DNA of 64,000 bases from positions 2,728,001 to 2,792,000 of the forward strand of contig JAQQWL010000015.1 of NCBI GenBank assembly GCA_038363925.1. Reading direction: 5' to 3'. Under the pieces are notes generated by a model. That model was not told the origin of the DNA, made no database searches, and saw nothing but the letters and a program-made list of their open reading frames with translations. The DNA is from Apiospora phragmitis (taxonomy: Eukaryota > Ascomycota > Sordariomycetes > Amphisphaeriales > Apiosporaceae). Each line of letters begins with the position of its first letter. Position 1 is the stretch's first letter. This document shows positions 33,379 through 44,999 of the stretch, piece after piece. Made by a program: the position numbers and the translations under genes.

Positions 33379-36300
33379 ATGTCTGACCTGAGACGTAAGG
33401 CCACCGTGAAAAGGGGCAAAGGGGTCCAATGCTGGCGGTATCAAGCCAAAGAAAGCGGAACAAGGCATCAAACAGCTATACCCCAAAGACGATTCCATCG
33501 TGGCAGAAGTCGAGTGAGTACTTATAACCCTTCTGAGCATTGCACGTCATTGGTGATCATTTCTGACCATGAAGCAGTATTGTCTTTGTTCCGGGACTGG
33601 GTGCGCACCCAGAAAACTGCTGGGGGAGGAGGGTAAGTTCAGGTGGCCCACTGATAGTCTTGCTAAAGACTTCCCAAAGTCTCGGATTCTGCTGTATATG
33701 TTTGAATCAGCATGGCAAGGCTCTTTGAAAGTCAGGCAGTACATGGACAACCTTGCAATGGGCCTCTTAGTGGGATTGGCTGATAAGAGAGGCAAAGTGA
33801 GTTAGACTCTGCTGTCCCTCCTTCCTCACACCGCATGCGCCAGTAATTTTAACCATGTATTTCGCCTCTAGGAATCTGCCGGACGGCCAATCGTATTCAT
33901 TGGTCATAGCATGGGAGGCCTCGTAATCGCCAAGGCCGTGGACCTTGCGGGTTCTCAACGCAAGAAATTCCCAATTATGTTCGAGGCCATCGCCGCCACC
34001 ATCTTCTTTGGTACACCGTTCAAAGGCGCCGCTTCCGCCTCGTTTGCGTCCGTGATTGCCAGCATCGGAGAGACAGATAGGTTACTGAAATTCAGTAGGT
34101 TCTTCCCTGATTCCCCTTCCAACGTCCCCTTCCACCAGACTAGTGCGCCTTACGGCTTCTCGTCAGCTCATTTCATTCGTACATTGCCGCACTAACGCAA
34201 GTCCCAGTGACGCCTGGCAACCCTCAACTACGGGAGTTGGTTAACGATTTCATGGACCGGGTAAGACAAGTCGGCCACGCTCGAGGGCTACGACAAAGAG
34301 GGCCTAGGGCTTAATGCCGATTATCGTAACCTCGTCAAGTTCCAGTCGGCGCAGGAAGGTCACTTCTTGCAGGTTCGCCATGGGATCAAGGAACAAATCA
34401 ATGCCGCGGCGTCCATTGTTAAGAATCGAATAAACTCCATGCGCGGGATTGACCGAGACATGATCAATGCAATTGACGATGCCCTCGACGGAGCCTACAT
34501 CACGATCACAGCCAAGCGGAAAGCACTGACCGGGAAGTTTTCACCATCTGAATGGATCACTAAGGTGCTAGAGTATGTCGCTTGGCTAGGCGAGAACAAC
34601 CATAACAATGACTCCGAGACTGCCAAGCCAGGCGATTGCTTATGGGTCCGGGCACACGAAGGTAGAGGGAAGACCAGCGCATCAATGGCTGTGGTCAATG
34701 ACCACGAACAGACACAGACAAACGGCCATACACATAACGCTGTGCGCATTGCATACTTCTTCTGCGACCAATCTCAGTACTCTTGCACTGCCGAGGATGC
34801 CCTCAAGAGCCTCATCAGACAGCTAATCAAGCAGCAAGAGACACTCGCACCCTATGCCAAGTCCTTCATAAAGAAAGCAAAAGGCAACAAGTCGCAGGCG
34901 CAGACCACTGTGGATAACCTCTGGCAGGTCCTTCAGGAAATGCTGGCCGATCCCTTCGTTAGCAGCAAGGTGATTTTCGTCTTAAACAACCTCCATGTGC
35001 TCCCGGAAAACTCAGACTCGACTAAAAAGCTAATGAGTTTCATTAACGCCGAGCTTTCAGATAGTAAGTGTGCTTTCGATTGGTTAACAATCTTTCTGGA
35101 TGAGGATTAGCTGACTTTGGACGGCAGTGAATGAGAGCTATTGGTGGGGTATGAGCATGAACACAGATACTTCCAGCTTGCTCTAGACGCAGCGGTTGGC
35201 GAATGGAATTGGGACGTCGTTAAATTGCTGCTTGAAAGGAAACCTGGTCTCGATTGCAACAGCCTCTTCCACAACGTAGCCACGGCCGTTGGAGACGAGG
35301 ACGAGTTGCTCCGTGTGGCATGGGACTATTCCCGCGGCGCCATATAGCAAGAGACGGTGAACCGGGCACTGTATTATGCGACGGATTGCGAAAAGGAGTT
35401 TACGGTGAAGCTGCTCCTGGGTGAACCATACAGAGCAAACCCGAACGCTACGGGCCCAGAGTAACTACTTTCGTCTCAGTTCACATTTCGAAATATGGAG
35501 AATTACTGAATGGCAACCGCGCAGTTATGGCACTGCCCTAACAGCTGCCGCCTACGACGGTAGGAAAGACATCATCGCCATGTTGGTCGAGGCCAGTGCC
35601 AACGTCAACGATCCTGCAGGCTGGCCTCTACAAACAGCCGCAGCTCAGGGGTACAGGGACATTGTGGTCGACTTCATCAATCTGGGCGCCAAAGTCAACG
35701 CCTTCACCAAGAACCCGAACTTTGCGGCGGGGACTGCCCTGCAGGGCGCATGCCACATCGGCAGGTTAGACGTCGCCGAGCTGCTCTTCGACCACGACGC
35801 GGATCCGAACCTTGGCGGTGGCGACGAGGGACCCCCGATCATTGCCGCGACCAAGCACGTCGAGGAGGAGATCTTGGAGCTGCTCGTTCGGAAGGGCGCC
35901 GCGCTGAACAAACGGGGTGGCCGCGACGGTTCTACGCCGTTGACTAACGCGGCCGGGGGATGTACCCGGAATCGGTGGCGCTACTGGTGGACGCGGGCGC
36001 CGACATCAACCTCGCGGACGCCAAGGGTGACACGGCCCTCACGGTGGCCTGCGCAGAGTACGATGACGAGATCGTGCGCGTGCTCCTTGACCGCGGCGCG
36101 GACCTGCTGCACGTCAACGGAGAGGGCATGAATGCGCTGGCGCACAGGGCCAGCAAGTGCCTCGAGATCCTGGTGAAGCGCACCTCGGTGCTGTTCGCGG
36201 CACTTTGGTCCGCCGTTGACGAGGGCTACCTGGCGGTGGCGAGCGTGGTCCGGAGTGTGGAGGCGAGCAAGCAAGGACTGGATTATGATGGTGATAGTGG

Positions 36301-37011
36301 AACCATCGAAACTTCCTACGACGAGCTCAGACATAGCGAGATTGGAGTGCGCGATCACGGCTTTCAAAGGGAGTATACGGATCAGGGGTTCGCTGCTTTT
36401 GGTGGAGCATCTTGTCGAATCCACGAATCTATGAACTACGTCACAGTTCACTCCAATGCACAGGCTGCTGCTACTCCTGATGCGAAGGACAAACAAGGCA
36501 ACATTGTTGAGCAGTTCTCCGAGGATCTAACATCCGCATGGGGAACGCAGACGTCTCAGTACCAACAGTATCCGCCGGGGTACCCCGATGATGGCCACGA
36601 CAACAACATGAGGCCGCTTACCGCCACACAAGCGCCCAGGTTCAGCTCGCGAGCCGGGCCTGGCTGGCAGCAGTGGCCACAGCAACAGCCACCGCCCCTG
36701 CCGAATACCATATACAGCGTCCCACAAGGTCAGGAACATCGGTCAGCTAGTGTACCGGCTGGGCTCCCTATCTCGTCACTACCGATCCGGTGCAAACCAG
36801 CTCCAGCCACGAAGCCGGGGTACAAGGGACTGATAATGTCGTCGAACGCAAATACCCCCTCTCCACCACCGTCCCTTACCCCCGGACCGCCGCCCAGACA
36901 ATACATACAGCAGCAGCAGCAACAACAACAACAGCAACAGCAAACTCCACCACCATCATCATCTCAGCCATACGCAACCTACATCTCCAACAACTCGCAA
37001 CCCCCGCCGAC

Positions 37012-37046
<35 letters not shown>

Positions 37047-37324
37047 ACTTCTCCAGCCAGTCCGCAACAACTTCGGGACCACCACCTCCTGTTGCAGCCA
37101 GACCAACGCAATACACCAGTCAAGAGGGCAGTGGCTACTACACTAAGAGTCCAAGTGCCGGCGGTGGCAATCACAACTATTTCCGTGGCATATACAATGG
37201 TTATCCCCCGAGTCTCCCCTCACAGCCAATGCAGCAACAGGAGTATCCGCAACACCCGGGGCATTATCCGGTTGGACAGAACCCAAACATTGCATGGGAA
37301 GCGCAGCAGCAGCAGCAGCAATAA
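33379..37324 (+). pseudogene. Hydrolase-NACHT-ankyrin STAND protein, interrupted
   Basis: The N-terminal part is a serine-hydrolase (lipase-like) domain: IVFVPGLGAHPE, KFRWPTDSLAKDFPKSRILL, and nucleophile elbow VFIGHSMGGLVIAKAV (33902-33919). Introns 33800 (GTGAGT) to CTCTAG, and 34095-34201, fit. NTPase motifs follow: LWVRAHEGRGKTSAS (34655-34678) and VIFVLNNLHVLP. Ankyrin units include AAVGEWNWDVVKLLLERKPG, GTALTAAAYDGRKDIIAMLV and SVALLVDAGADINLADAKGD, then a Pro/Gln/Ser-rich tail. Defects: one-base changes in runs near 33405 and at 33622-33626 and 35955-35959; an apparent internal deletion around 34261-34268, where FMDR meets KSATLEGYD; in-frame TAG at 35345; and little sequence between the NTPase and the ankyrin part. 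It is a candidate nonself sensor, probably no longer functional in this genome. Confidence 0.78.
36908..37048 (+). repeat. PolyQ and polyS codon runs
   Basis: Twelve consecutive Gln codons (mixed CAG/CAA, 36908-36943) and twelve Ser codons (pure TCA, 37013-37048) lie in the tail of the second STAND gene. The pure TCA run is a simple microsatellite and should vary in length between strains. Confidence 0.9.
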
Positions 37325-37346
37325 CATCAACAACAACAACAACAGA
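37303..37346 (+). repeat. CAG/CAA microsatellite at STAND gene end
   Basis: Six to seven CAG/CAA codons run into the stop at 37322-37324 and are followed by more CAA units, so slippage here would shift or extend the C-terminus. Confidence 0.8.
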
Positions 37347-39640
37347 GGTCCCAGGGTGCGCCACGGCAGAGTTAAATGTTTGACAGGGTTCTTCGGAGGA
37401 AATGAGTAGGATCAGACGCGACGCAATTCTGGTTGGTGGCTTAAGCAGGACCATGTAATCGGAGAATCTTCCAGCAAATCTGTGCAAGTAGGTAGTGCTT
37501 AAATGCTTGAATAGCAAGGCTGGCTGGGTGGGTGCTGAGGAAGACTTCCCACATTCCGCACCAAAGACACCAACGTGGTGAATAGTGAAAAGGGCCTCCG
37601 TGTAGCACGAAGAACTTCGATCACTAAGATCTGTTCTTCCCACCAGAAAAAGCCCGGCGCTGCGAACCACGAGCTCCCTCGCTGGGACTATGTTGCCGCA
37701 GAGCTTGTGGCTGTCGTACGGGGTCGGTGATACGCTCTAGTAGACAACCAAGATGCTGACTGGGAAATGTAATCCTTTGCTCTCTTGGGGCGGCCCGGCT
37801 CGATTGGCTAGAGTGTGCTGAAGTAGCACCGTGACAGCTATTATCTCCAAGGCCTGCCTTGAGAATAAATGGCTGATCAGCGGGGAAGCTTACGCGCGCG
37901 CCTACCGAAGCGACTGGTATATCAAAGTTGGCAGACCTGCGGGCCAATGCTGAGCCTGCTCCTCTCTTCTTTCCTAATTCTTCTTTCTTCAACAATCCTG
38001 CACGCTTCAGCGTCTGTCACCTTCTTTCGGATGCATACAGAGCGTGCCACATGAGCTGTCGTTGCGAGTTCGCATGTCGTACACGGACCCGTGGGGCTTT
38101 TACTATCCGGAATGCACTGCTTCATATCAGAATATGATCACACGTCCCAATGACAACTCAACTCACCCGGGGTTTCTGCATACGTCATCGGACACAAGCT
38201 CCCAGTCTTCTCGTGGCCCCTGTCTGGTTCCTTTCGTCGGGATTGCTGAATGGTGCTCGACGGCCCTGCTTTCTTTGCGTCTGCGTCTCTAGGCTATGTG
38301 TTGTTTGGTACGCTGGAGGTGCCTCATGATCCGTCCGTGAGCTCCGGCAGTGATCCTGTGAAATGACTCTATCGGTAGTCTTTCTGCTGGGAATCGTTTA
38401 TTGCCAATAGCGTAATGAATAACCTGCGCCATGACACTATCGTCAGTATTAGTCATGATGTCTGTGACTGTAGAATGGTTATGTTGGGGAGTGAGAAGCG
38501 TACAATCCTTCAACGGAGTAGCGTTTTCACAGTGGCGCACAAACAAAGATTGGGTAGGAAGCAAGCCCTCCACCACGAGTCATCAGAGGAATACGGACAA
38601 AGAATCATCTTTATATGGCGGCCGTGATGTAACTGTATGACTTAACGGTGCTGTTGTGGGTGATTTCAAGTCGGGACTTGCGATAGGGGAGCGATGCGAG
38701 ACATGACTGTCAGCGACTCTTGATGTTGTAGCAATTTACTTACTATGACAATTCAGCAGACACAATTCCCCTCTGCGTTTTGCTTTCCTTCTCCGTGTGA
38801 CTCTGGAAAAATATGGGCTGGTGGAAGATTGGACTTGTATCTTGCTTGAGAAAACCTCGGAAACATGTGTGGCCAAACAACGGCACTGAGTCAACCACTC
38901 CGGACATGTACAGAGGATCAGATCGTAGTTATATAGCTGTGGTCTACCCACCATGTCGTGTACGTTTCTTTTCTTTGTCTTAGTATGGTGGCTTGCCTAG
39001 GGGTGCGGCTGAGTCTGTACTGGAGGCGCGGCTGTGAGACATTACATTTCGAGAGGAGAAGACGACACACTTGGTCTCGAATGGGGCTAGTAAGGTGTCT
39101 CAGACCGATGCTACCCTGAAGAGTACCCTGGAGAAGTCGCACTACCTATCTAAACTTCTCCTAACTTGCCCAAAGACTTGCCACTATCGTGTCAACCAAG
39201 AGGGTCATTATAGGGCTTAATAACTGATCCCTTCTCGTGCCCCTACTTAGTGCCAAGGCTTGTACCCTCTCGAGATAAATTGCATCATATTATACGCTTC
39301 TGCTACCTAGGATTCTTTAAAGAGCCGTAGATCCAAAGTTTTAATATCCCTTTCAAATGCATATATGTATATGCATACTCGAAACATCACCTTCGTCCGT
39401 CTATTTTTTTTTCCAACCTGTGGTTATTTGTAGAGCTAGTGAGCCCTGTAGCCGGCAAAATTTAATGTTGGTAGTAGGCTGGCTCAGGGCAGTATTTTCG
39501 GGGGCGGCCCCCCGATCAATACGGCGATGTATGCGGGCCCTCCACCCCACGCGGGTCCGTTATGCGGAACCACCACACCTCGTGGGTCTGTCCTCCCTCC
39601 TGCCTCTCGACATTGTATTCACACGCCGTAGGTATTTATT
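37325..39640. other. Intergenic stretch with one dispersed repeat
   Basis: No gene is supported on either strand. About 37488-37625 resembles 46007-46145 upstream of the HET gene (entered separately). The remainder shows nothing. Confidence 0.45.
37488..37625 (+). repeat. Diverged dispersed repeat, copy A
   Basis: Aligned with 46007-46145: GTAGTGCTTAAATGCTT against GTAGTGCTTACATGCTT, ACTTCCCACATTCC in both, and CACGAAGAACTTCGATCAC against CACGAAATGCTTCGACCAC. The distance between the second and third blocks is 62 bases in both copies. In copy B it directly precedes the HET gene start; here no gene follows. Confidence 0.65.
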
Positions 39641-40460
39641 TAAAGACCCTATTCCTCTGGTCCTGCCGTCATAACATCTTTCTGTCGGATCATCCTTCCG
39701 TCCAGACATCTTTCCGTCCAGATATCTTTGCCTTCTAGATAATATATTTCCCTTCCAGACATCGATCCCTGATCTGAGAGCCAGCAAACTGGTAAGTCTA
39801 CTTCTAAACGCACCCTCCACAACACGGCTTGGGACGGAAGACTTCACTCCCACGCATCACATCCTCTTTCTGCAAAGCACCCTTTCCCGCTTCTTGGCAT
39901 TTTCCTAATACTTATCTAAACAACCCATTTCTCTTGTCCTTCCGTCGTAACATCTTTCTCTCTCAAACAACAATTCCTGGTCTTGGAGCCAGCGAGCTGG
40001 TAAGTCTATTGGAACGGAAGACTTGTGCTTCCCTCCCATGCATATCACATCCTCTTTTTGCAGAGCATTCTCCTGACTCACGGGCTTTTATTCAGCTCGC
40101 CTTGAATATTTACTCAGATACACAATTCCTTTCCTCTTTCTATCTAAACATCTTTCCCTCTCTAACAATCACCCCTGATTGGGGAGCAAGGGAGCTGGCA
40201 AGTCTATTTGTACGCAGCACATGCAACACGACTTGGGACGGCAGACTTATACTTCACTCCCACGCATATCACGTCCTCCCTTTGCAAAGCACCTTCCCGT
40301 CTGCAGGTCTTTCCCTTCCAAACATCGATCCTTAATCCAGGAGCCAGCGAGCTGGTGAGTCTACCTACACACACCACCTACAACACGAGTTAGGACGGAA
40401 GACTTGTACTTCACTCTCACGCATATCATATCCTCCTTTTGCAAAGCACCTTCCCGTCTC
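39640..40460 (+). repeat. Pyrimidine-rich imperfect tandem array, four units
   Basis: Two landmarks recur in order. The first is GCCAGCRARCTGGTAAGTCTA or variants at about 39778-39800, 39988-40008, 40183-40208 and 40341-40363. The second is GGACGGAAGACTT followed by CACGCATATCACATCCTC and GCAAAGCAC, at about 39832, 40014, 40235 and 40393. Spacing shrinks from 210 to 197 to 158 bases. The sense strand is strongly C/T-rich. Each unit carries a good 5' splice consensus (CTG then GTAAGT or GTGAGT) inside a short inverted repeat (CCAGCGAGCTGG). A 168-codon frame crosses three units, repeating GASELVSL-like octamers, so coding cannot be excluded. It lies directly upstream of the AlkB-like gene. Confidence 0.75.
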
Positions 40461-40940
40461 CAAGGTAAGAGGAGCCACATGTTAAGGAAGGAAGAGCAGT
40501 GAAAACCCAAAGTGACCACAACTGACCCGCATAAACTGTCCCAGATTCACTACCGCCTCTGACCCCCGAGCAAGCCACAACACACAAAAATAAATGCACC
40601 AGCCTACTAACTCTTTCTCTTTCATCATTGCAGACGTCAACAAGCCCTTCCAATCATACTCCCAACAGAAATCGGCCTTTCCGTCACCAAGTTACGAAGC
40701 AAGACGTAGTAAGTCCAACCATACATACACTCCTCCAACCACAAATCCACTAATCTTACCTTTGCAATTATCACCCCTCCCCTCCCCCCCCCCCCCAAGA
40801 TCTACTCCAGGGGATTTGCAAACGTGTGAAGTACCTCCTCGTACCCATTCCAACGTCCTTTCTCTTCGAGTTTTTTGTCCTCTTCATTCCTGTCCTCCTA
40901 CTAATACCAAAATCGAAACATCAAGACTAATATCGCCACC
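40461..40940 (+). promoter_or_regulatory. CT-rich leader with poly-C run
   Basis: The stretch before the AlkB-like start is C/T-rich, with a run of about 12 C at 40786-40797 and a good fungal start context (GCCACCATGG) at the end. It probably includes the 5' untranslated region and perhaps an intron. Exact promoter elements cannot be placed. Confidence 0.4.
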
Positions 40941-42719
40941 ATGGCTTCGTCAACCGTAACCCAAGCCCCAGATCCGAGAGTAGCCGCGTTCGCCAACTCC
41001 ATCACGGAATGCCTAGAAGGCACTGAATGGTGGAAGAGCAACGAAGGCGGCGTCATGTCCGACAGCGGTTGGGTCACGGGCGTTCGAACCGACGGTCAAG
41101 GGTACGGCGACTATCTCGGCGACAACATTATGGTAACCCGACTTGCAGACGGCAACAAGCCTTCATTTGAAAGTCGCGTAGAGATGGCAAGGAAGACAAA
41201 CATACTCCGCCAGCCCGTTGCCGTAGTCGTGAGTTCCGCCCATCACGGCCTCTCAAATATATGCATTGAGATGGAGGGCGAGAAATGGGCGAGAAATTGG
41301 CTTCTACTTGCTCGTGGACTCCTGGATCAAGCATGATGACAGCTCAAAATACATCATGGCGAAATTCGAGAGGATTAAGGCTCAAACCGCGATTCCCGAC
41401 CGTGGCAACACCCCTGAAGCCGATCCCAACGCAGTAAGGAAACATTCTTTTGACTTGACTCACCCGTCTGCTTGAGTGAACTGCATAACTAACAAAGCTT
41501 CTAGGAGGAGTGTAGTGCATGCAAAGAACCTCTTGTCAAGAGATACAAGGATTGCCCAGCCGTCTGTGGCTATACCTTATGCAAAACTACCGAGAAGCCG
41601 TCCAGCAATAACACTCAGCCGACTGAGAGCTACGACGCGGACTATCTTGCTACACATCATGGCACGAGAAACGTGTGTCCAATTTCATACGGACTGCTGC
41701 CAGATTCCCCCAAGAGCTTAAGCGAAGACGATATACTCAGTCTTTATGCTACCCACAAGGATGCCGATAAGAGGATCAAGCAGATCAACTGGGAGGGCTT
41801 TACTTGTCCGCAATGCATCAGAATCAACCAACGAGTCCATTGGAACCGGCTGGAGTGCCGCAAATGCGGCCAGTACTACCCTTACGGCATGGCAGACTTC
41901 ACCTTTGCCGAGCTCGTCTCTCCCGAATGGAGAGACTGCACGCCCGAGGCCGCTGTCCCTGGTCTCAAGTTCAATGACCATCCTGGTTGGGTAGTTCATA
42001 AGTTCCAGTTCGATCCTGAGAACGCCGTTCACCTGGCCAAACCCAAGGAGTCGGCTATCACTTGCACAGGAGGTACCAAGGCGAAGTTCGAGAAGCTCTG
42101 GGCAGGCGTACAAGACGGGACTATACCCATCCAGCGTTGCCACGTCAGTGCAAAGATCCTGGGCCAGCTGACGCGATTCTTTGCATACAATTACGGCGAA
42201 GAATACCTGGCCAAGATGAAGACCGAGACGACCTCGTTCGATGAAGCCCCAGAGGTGATTCGGGAAGTCAAAGATGTGCTGACGTCCCTCGTTAAAGAGA
42301 TCACCGGCCTGGAGCCTGACTTCAACGAGGCGCTGGCGATGGGAAACTACCCTAATATGAAGATGGGATGGCACAGCGACGGCGAGAAAGGCGTGGGTCC
42401 CATTGTCGCATCCGCTTCGTATGGTGGCAACGCAACCATGCGATTTTCAATGAAGAACCGATACCTCGTCGGGCGTGGTGGACAGGGAAACGGTTGGGAG
42501 CTTGACACGATCCTCCCCGGATGCATAGAGGACACAAAGCACGCGTACCAGAGGGGACGAGACTCCGGCAAGTACACCACCGACAAGTACCAGGAGAGGT
42601 TCAAGGCTCTCGTTAACACTATCTCGCGACCTAAGACGAAAAAACTCATCTTGGAGATGCCTCTTCCTGGTACGGGCGCGATCATGATCCAAGGAGGCCG
42701 GAGCCTGAAAAAATACTAA
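40941..42719 (+). CDS. Zinc-ribbon, AlkB-like 2OG-Fe(II) oxygenase
   Basis: Exon 1 is 40941-41228; the intron begins GTGAGT at 41229, acceptor 41270 or 41276. Exon 2 ends 41433; exon 3 starts 41505. The N-terminal region is unnamed. Cys pairs CSAC, CPQC and CRKC with REIGFYLLVDSWIKHDD suggest a zinc-binding middle part. The oxygenase core has AMGNYPNMKMGWHSDGEKG, giving the HxD iron ligands. The frame changes by one base in the G run 41287-41289. The ORF stops at TAA 42717-42719 after GGRSLKKY, but the same frame stays open to a TAG ending 42830 and reads EHEVEHKGIARLVVTCR. That segment would supply the distal iron His and the 2-oxoglutarate Arg. As written, the enzyme lacks both. The family demethylates nucleic acids or proteins; the substrate here is unknown. 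Confidence 0.75.
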
Positions 42720-42839
42720 GAGCACGAGGTCGAGCACAAAGGAATCGCTCGACTGGTCGTTACTTGCCGCTTGATCGAGCACGGCACTCACCAGGCGTCC
42801 CGACCAGCCAAGCGTCAAAAGACGAACTAGAAAGGAACA

Positions 42840-42960
42840 AGGCATTTTCAACTTGCAACACAGGAATCAGGGAACAAGGAACTTTGAACTTGCAACAAAG
42901 GAATTATGGGACAAGGAATTACGGAATAAGAAATCACGGAACATGGACTTGCAACAATGA
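42840..42960 (+). repeat. Short degenerate repeats after AlkB-like gene
   Basis: ACTTGCAACA occurs three times (about 42851, 42888, 42947), and GGAATTAYGGGACAAG-like units lie between. The stretch is purine-rich on this strand and low in complexity, and shows no coding character. Confidence 0.6.
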
Positions 42961-43040
42961 GACAACGGGTTTAGCTTGGGGAATCGATCATGAAGTGTAT
43001 GAGTATGGGCAATTATGGCTAGAGTTTAAGACCTTACTGA

Positions 43041-43175
43041 GTGGAGGAGAAGGCGAACACCGTTGACGACAATGTCAAAGAGCTGGACAAGAAGATCGAC
43101 AAGAAGACCAAAGCAGCCCAGAATGAAGCACGCAAAGATCGTGGTGTCGACAGCAACGCGCAGGTGAAGGAATAG
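43041..43175 (+). CDS. Lys-rich 3' exon of an unknown small protein
   Basis: A 44-codon stretch has clear coding character: KANTVDDNVKELDKKIDK, KAAQNEARKDRGVDSNAQ, then VKE and TAG. It begins just after a TGA, with a possible acceptor CTGAG before it, so it is likely the last exon of a small hydrophilic helical protein. I could not find a convincing first exon upstream, where only low-complexity repeats lie. It may therefore be an orphaned exon. Confidence 0.35.
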   Translation: MEEKANTVDDNVKELDKKIDKKTKAAQNEARKDRGVDSNAQVKE

Positions 43176-43557
43176 GCCCGCCTGCGTTCGCTAGGTTCTG
43201 ATTCTCAGTCATAGTCAGATAATGCGATTCGATGATAACTACATGGTGTTCTGTCCATTGCTGTGAACTCTGTGGCCAACGCTGTCATCAACATTGTCAG
43301 AGCGCTGTCGACTCTTAACGTTGCTGGCCTGACTGTGTAAACACGAGCACTGGTTGAGTGAATGTGCTGATATCTTGCGAATAACATCCAAAGAATCACA
43401 GGTAGGTATAAGACTTGACATATTTATTATTCCTTGCCAAGAGCGCCCTTCCCGTCCCGTTATGTATGAGTTCATCAGCTCTGGTTGGAATCTGATCGTG
43501 CTACCCGGGCAGCCCCCGATGGGACTTGCACACAATAGCAAGGAATGAGGTGATGCT

Positions 43558-43990
43558 ACCGAAACTGCAAACAGATTGGTTAGTTGCTGTGACAGAACAA
43601 GCAGCGGTATTCACAGACTTACAGGAAGGTCCAATATTGGACAGTGTCCCGGTTTTCGCGAAACAGGATCCATAAATTCCACAGGCCATGTGCCGCGGGC
43701 GGACATATGAACTGGATTGAACAGGTTCTTCTTATAGGTGGCTTGCAACTCGTAGACCAGCGTTGGCGAGATGCCTGCCTTGTGAAGGTCTTCAGGGACG
43801 CGTGGCCTTACAGAGCACATGGCAGAGCAGGAAGCTCGACGTAGTGTTTCTGTTCAGCTCTCGAGAACAGTAGGTGACCCGAGAGCCTTGTCTCCCCGGA
43901 CGATGCGCACACCGGCCAGAGAAGATAATTTACTGGCATGGAGGACAACGGGTTGCGATGCTGTGCGATTCGAGCAGATCTGCGTGGATG
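43558..43990 (-). pseudogene. Possible decayed gene, family unknown
   Basis: On the minus strand, EQKHYVELPALPCAL is followed in another frame by VPEDLHKAGISPTLVYELQA and GTWPVEFMDPVSRKPGHCPI. A GTAAGT donor after LDLP then pairs with a TTTGCAG acceptor and a quick stop. The donor, acceptor and protein-like composition argue for a real or recently real gene. Further coding-like minus-strand frames around 44366-44560 (MRHFRSEGTQPYHAAIQPYI) and 44762-44900 may belong to it or to a neighbour. No family recognised. Confidence 0.3.
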
Positions 43991-44999
43991 CAAAAGCAGA
44001 ACTCCGCTTCCCCGAAGCCAACGACTGATCAGCAGTACAAGTTACTCGGGCAGCCATATGGATTCGTCTGTTTGTGGGAGGAGGTCGCCAGATCGGATAA
44101 GTTCGGACAGAGACTGGTCGAATGCCGTTTCCTCTGGTAGGTTGTACCATATTTGAGACAGAAGGATAGGACCTATCGTGGATTAGGTGAGAAGGTACGG
44201 AATGTGTGTGAAAGGATGGATTGATCATCTACCAGAGCCTTACTTTGGAAAGAGAAGGTATACGGTATACAGTTTATATATACATGTGTGTGTTCATCAG
44301 AACTCCGACAGAACCATGCGCTTTGAGCTTCCTTGCGTGGGAGAGAAATATGGCTTCATAAGCGTTCACACCCCAATAATGATGAGAACAGTATCTGCGA
44401 CGCTGGTCAATCGCTCAGCGGATCCAGGGGAAGTGTCATTGGAGTAATGGTGATCGGGCTGCTCGGTGGCCAGTTCCTTGATGTACGGCTGTATGGCGGC
44501 GTGATAGGGTTGGGTTCCTTCGCTTCTGAAATGGCGCATAGTGTCGATAAACAGGAGCAGGTATTCCTCCTTCTTCCTCATTCCGGGAGAAGACGAGCTA
44601 TTACAGCGCAGTTACGGTTCCATCGACCGCGCGCCTGGCTCGTAGCCCAAAGAATGCAGGACTGCTTCAGGTCGTTTCACTCCCATGACGCTCACCGTTG
44701 GTAGAAGCTGGACTCTGAAGCGCGATGCCTGCTGGTTGCTCCATGTACATGTTAGATTGGCTCAGGCGAGAACACTTATTATAACGGAATGCGTCGGATG
44801 GACTTTGGGGGATATATAGACAGGATACTGTAATGACGGTTCATGACTGCCTTCGAACAGTTCGCGCAGCCTGATAGACGGGAACTCAACATGGCGGCAT
44901 GCTACGAGAGATGCTGTGGTCAGCTGCCCAGCTTTCGGTCGCAAGGCATGTATCGCTCTTTTTCATTGAGATTTTGACTGTCACTCTGAGTCTGCTTCG

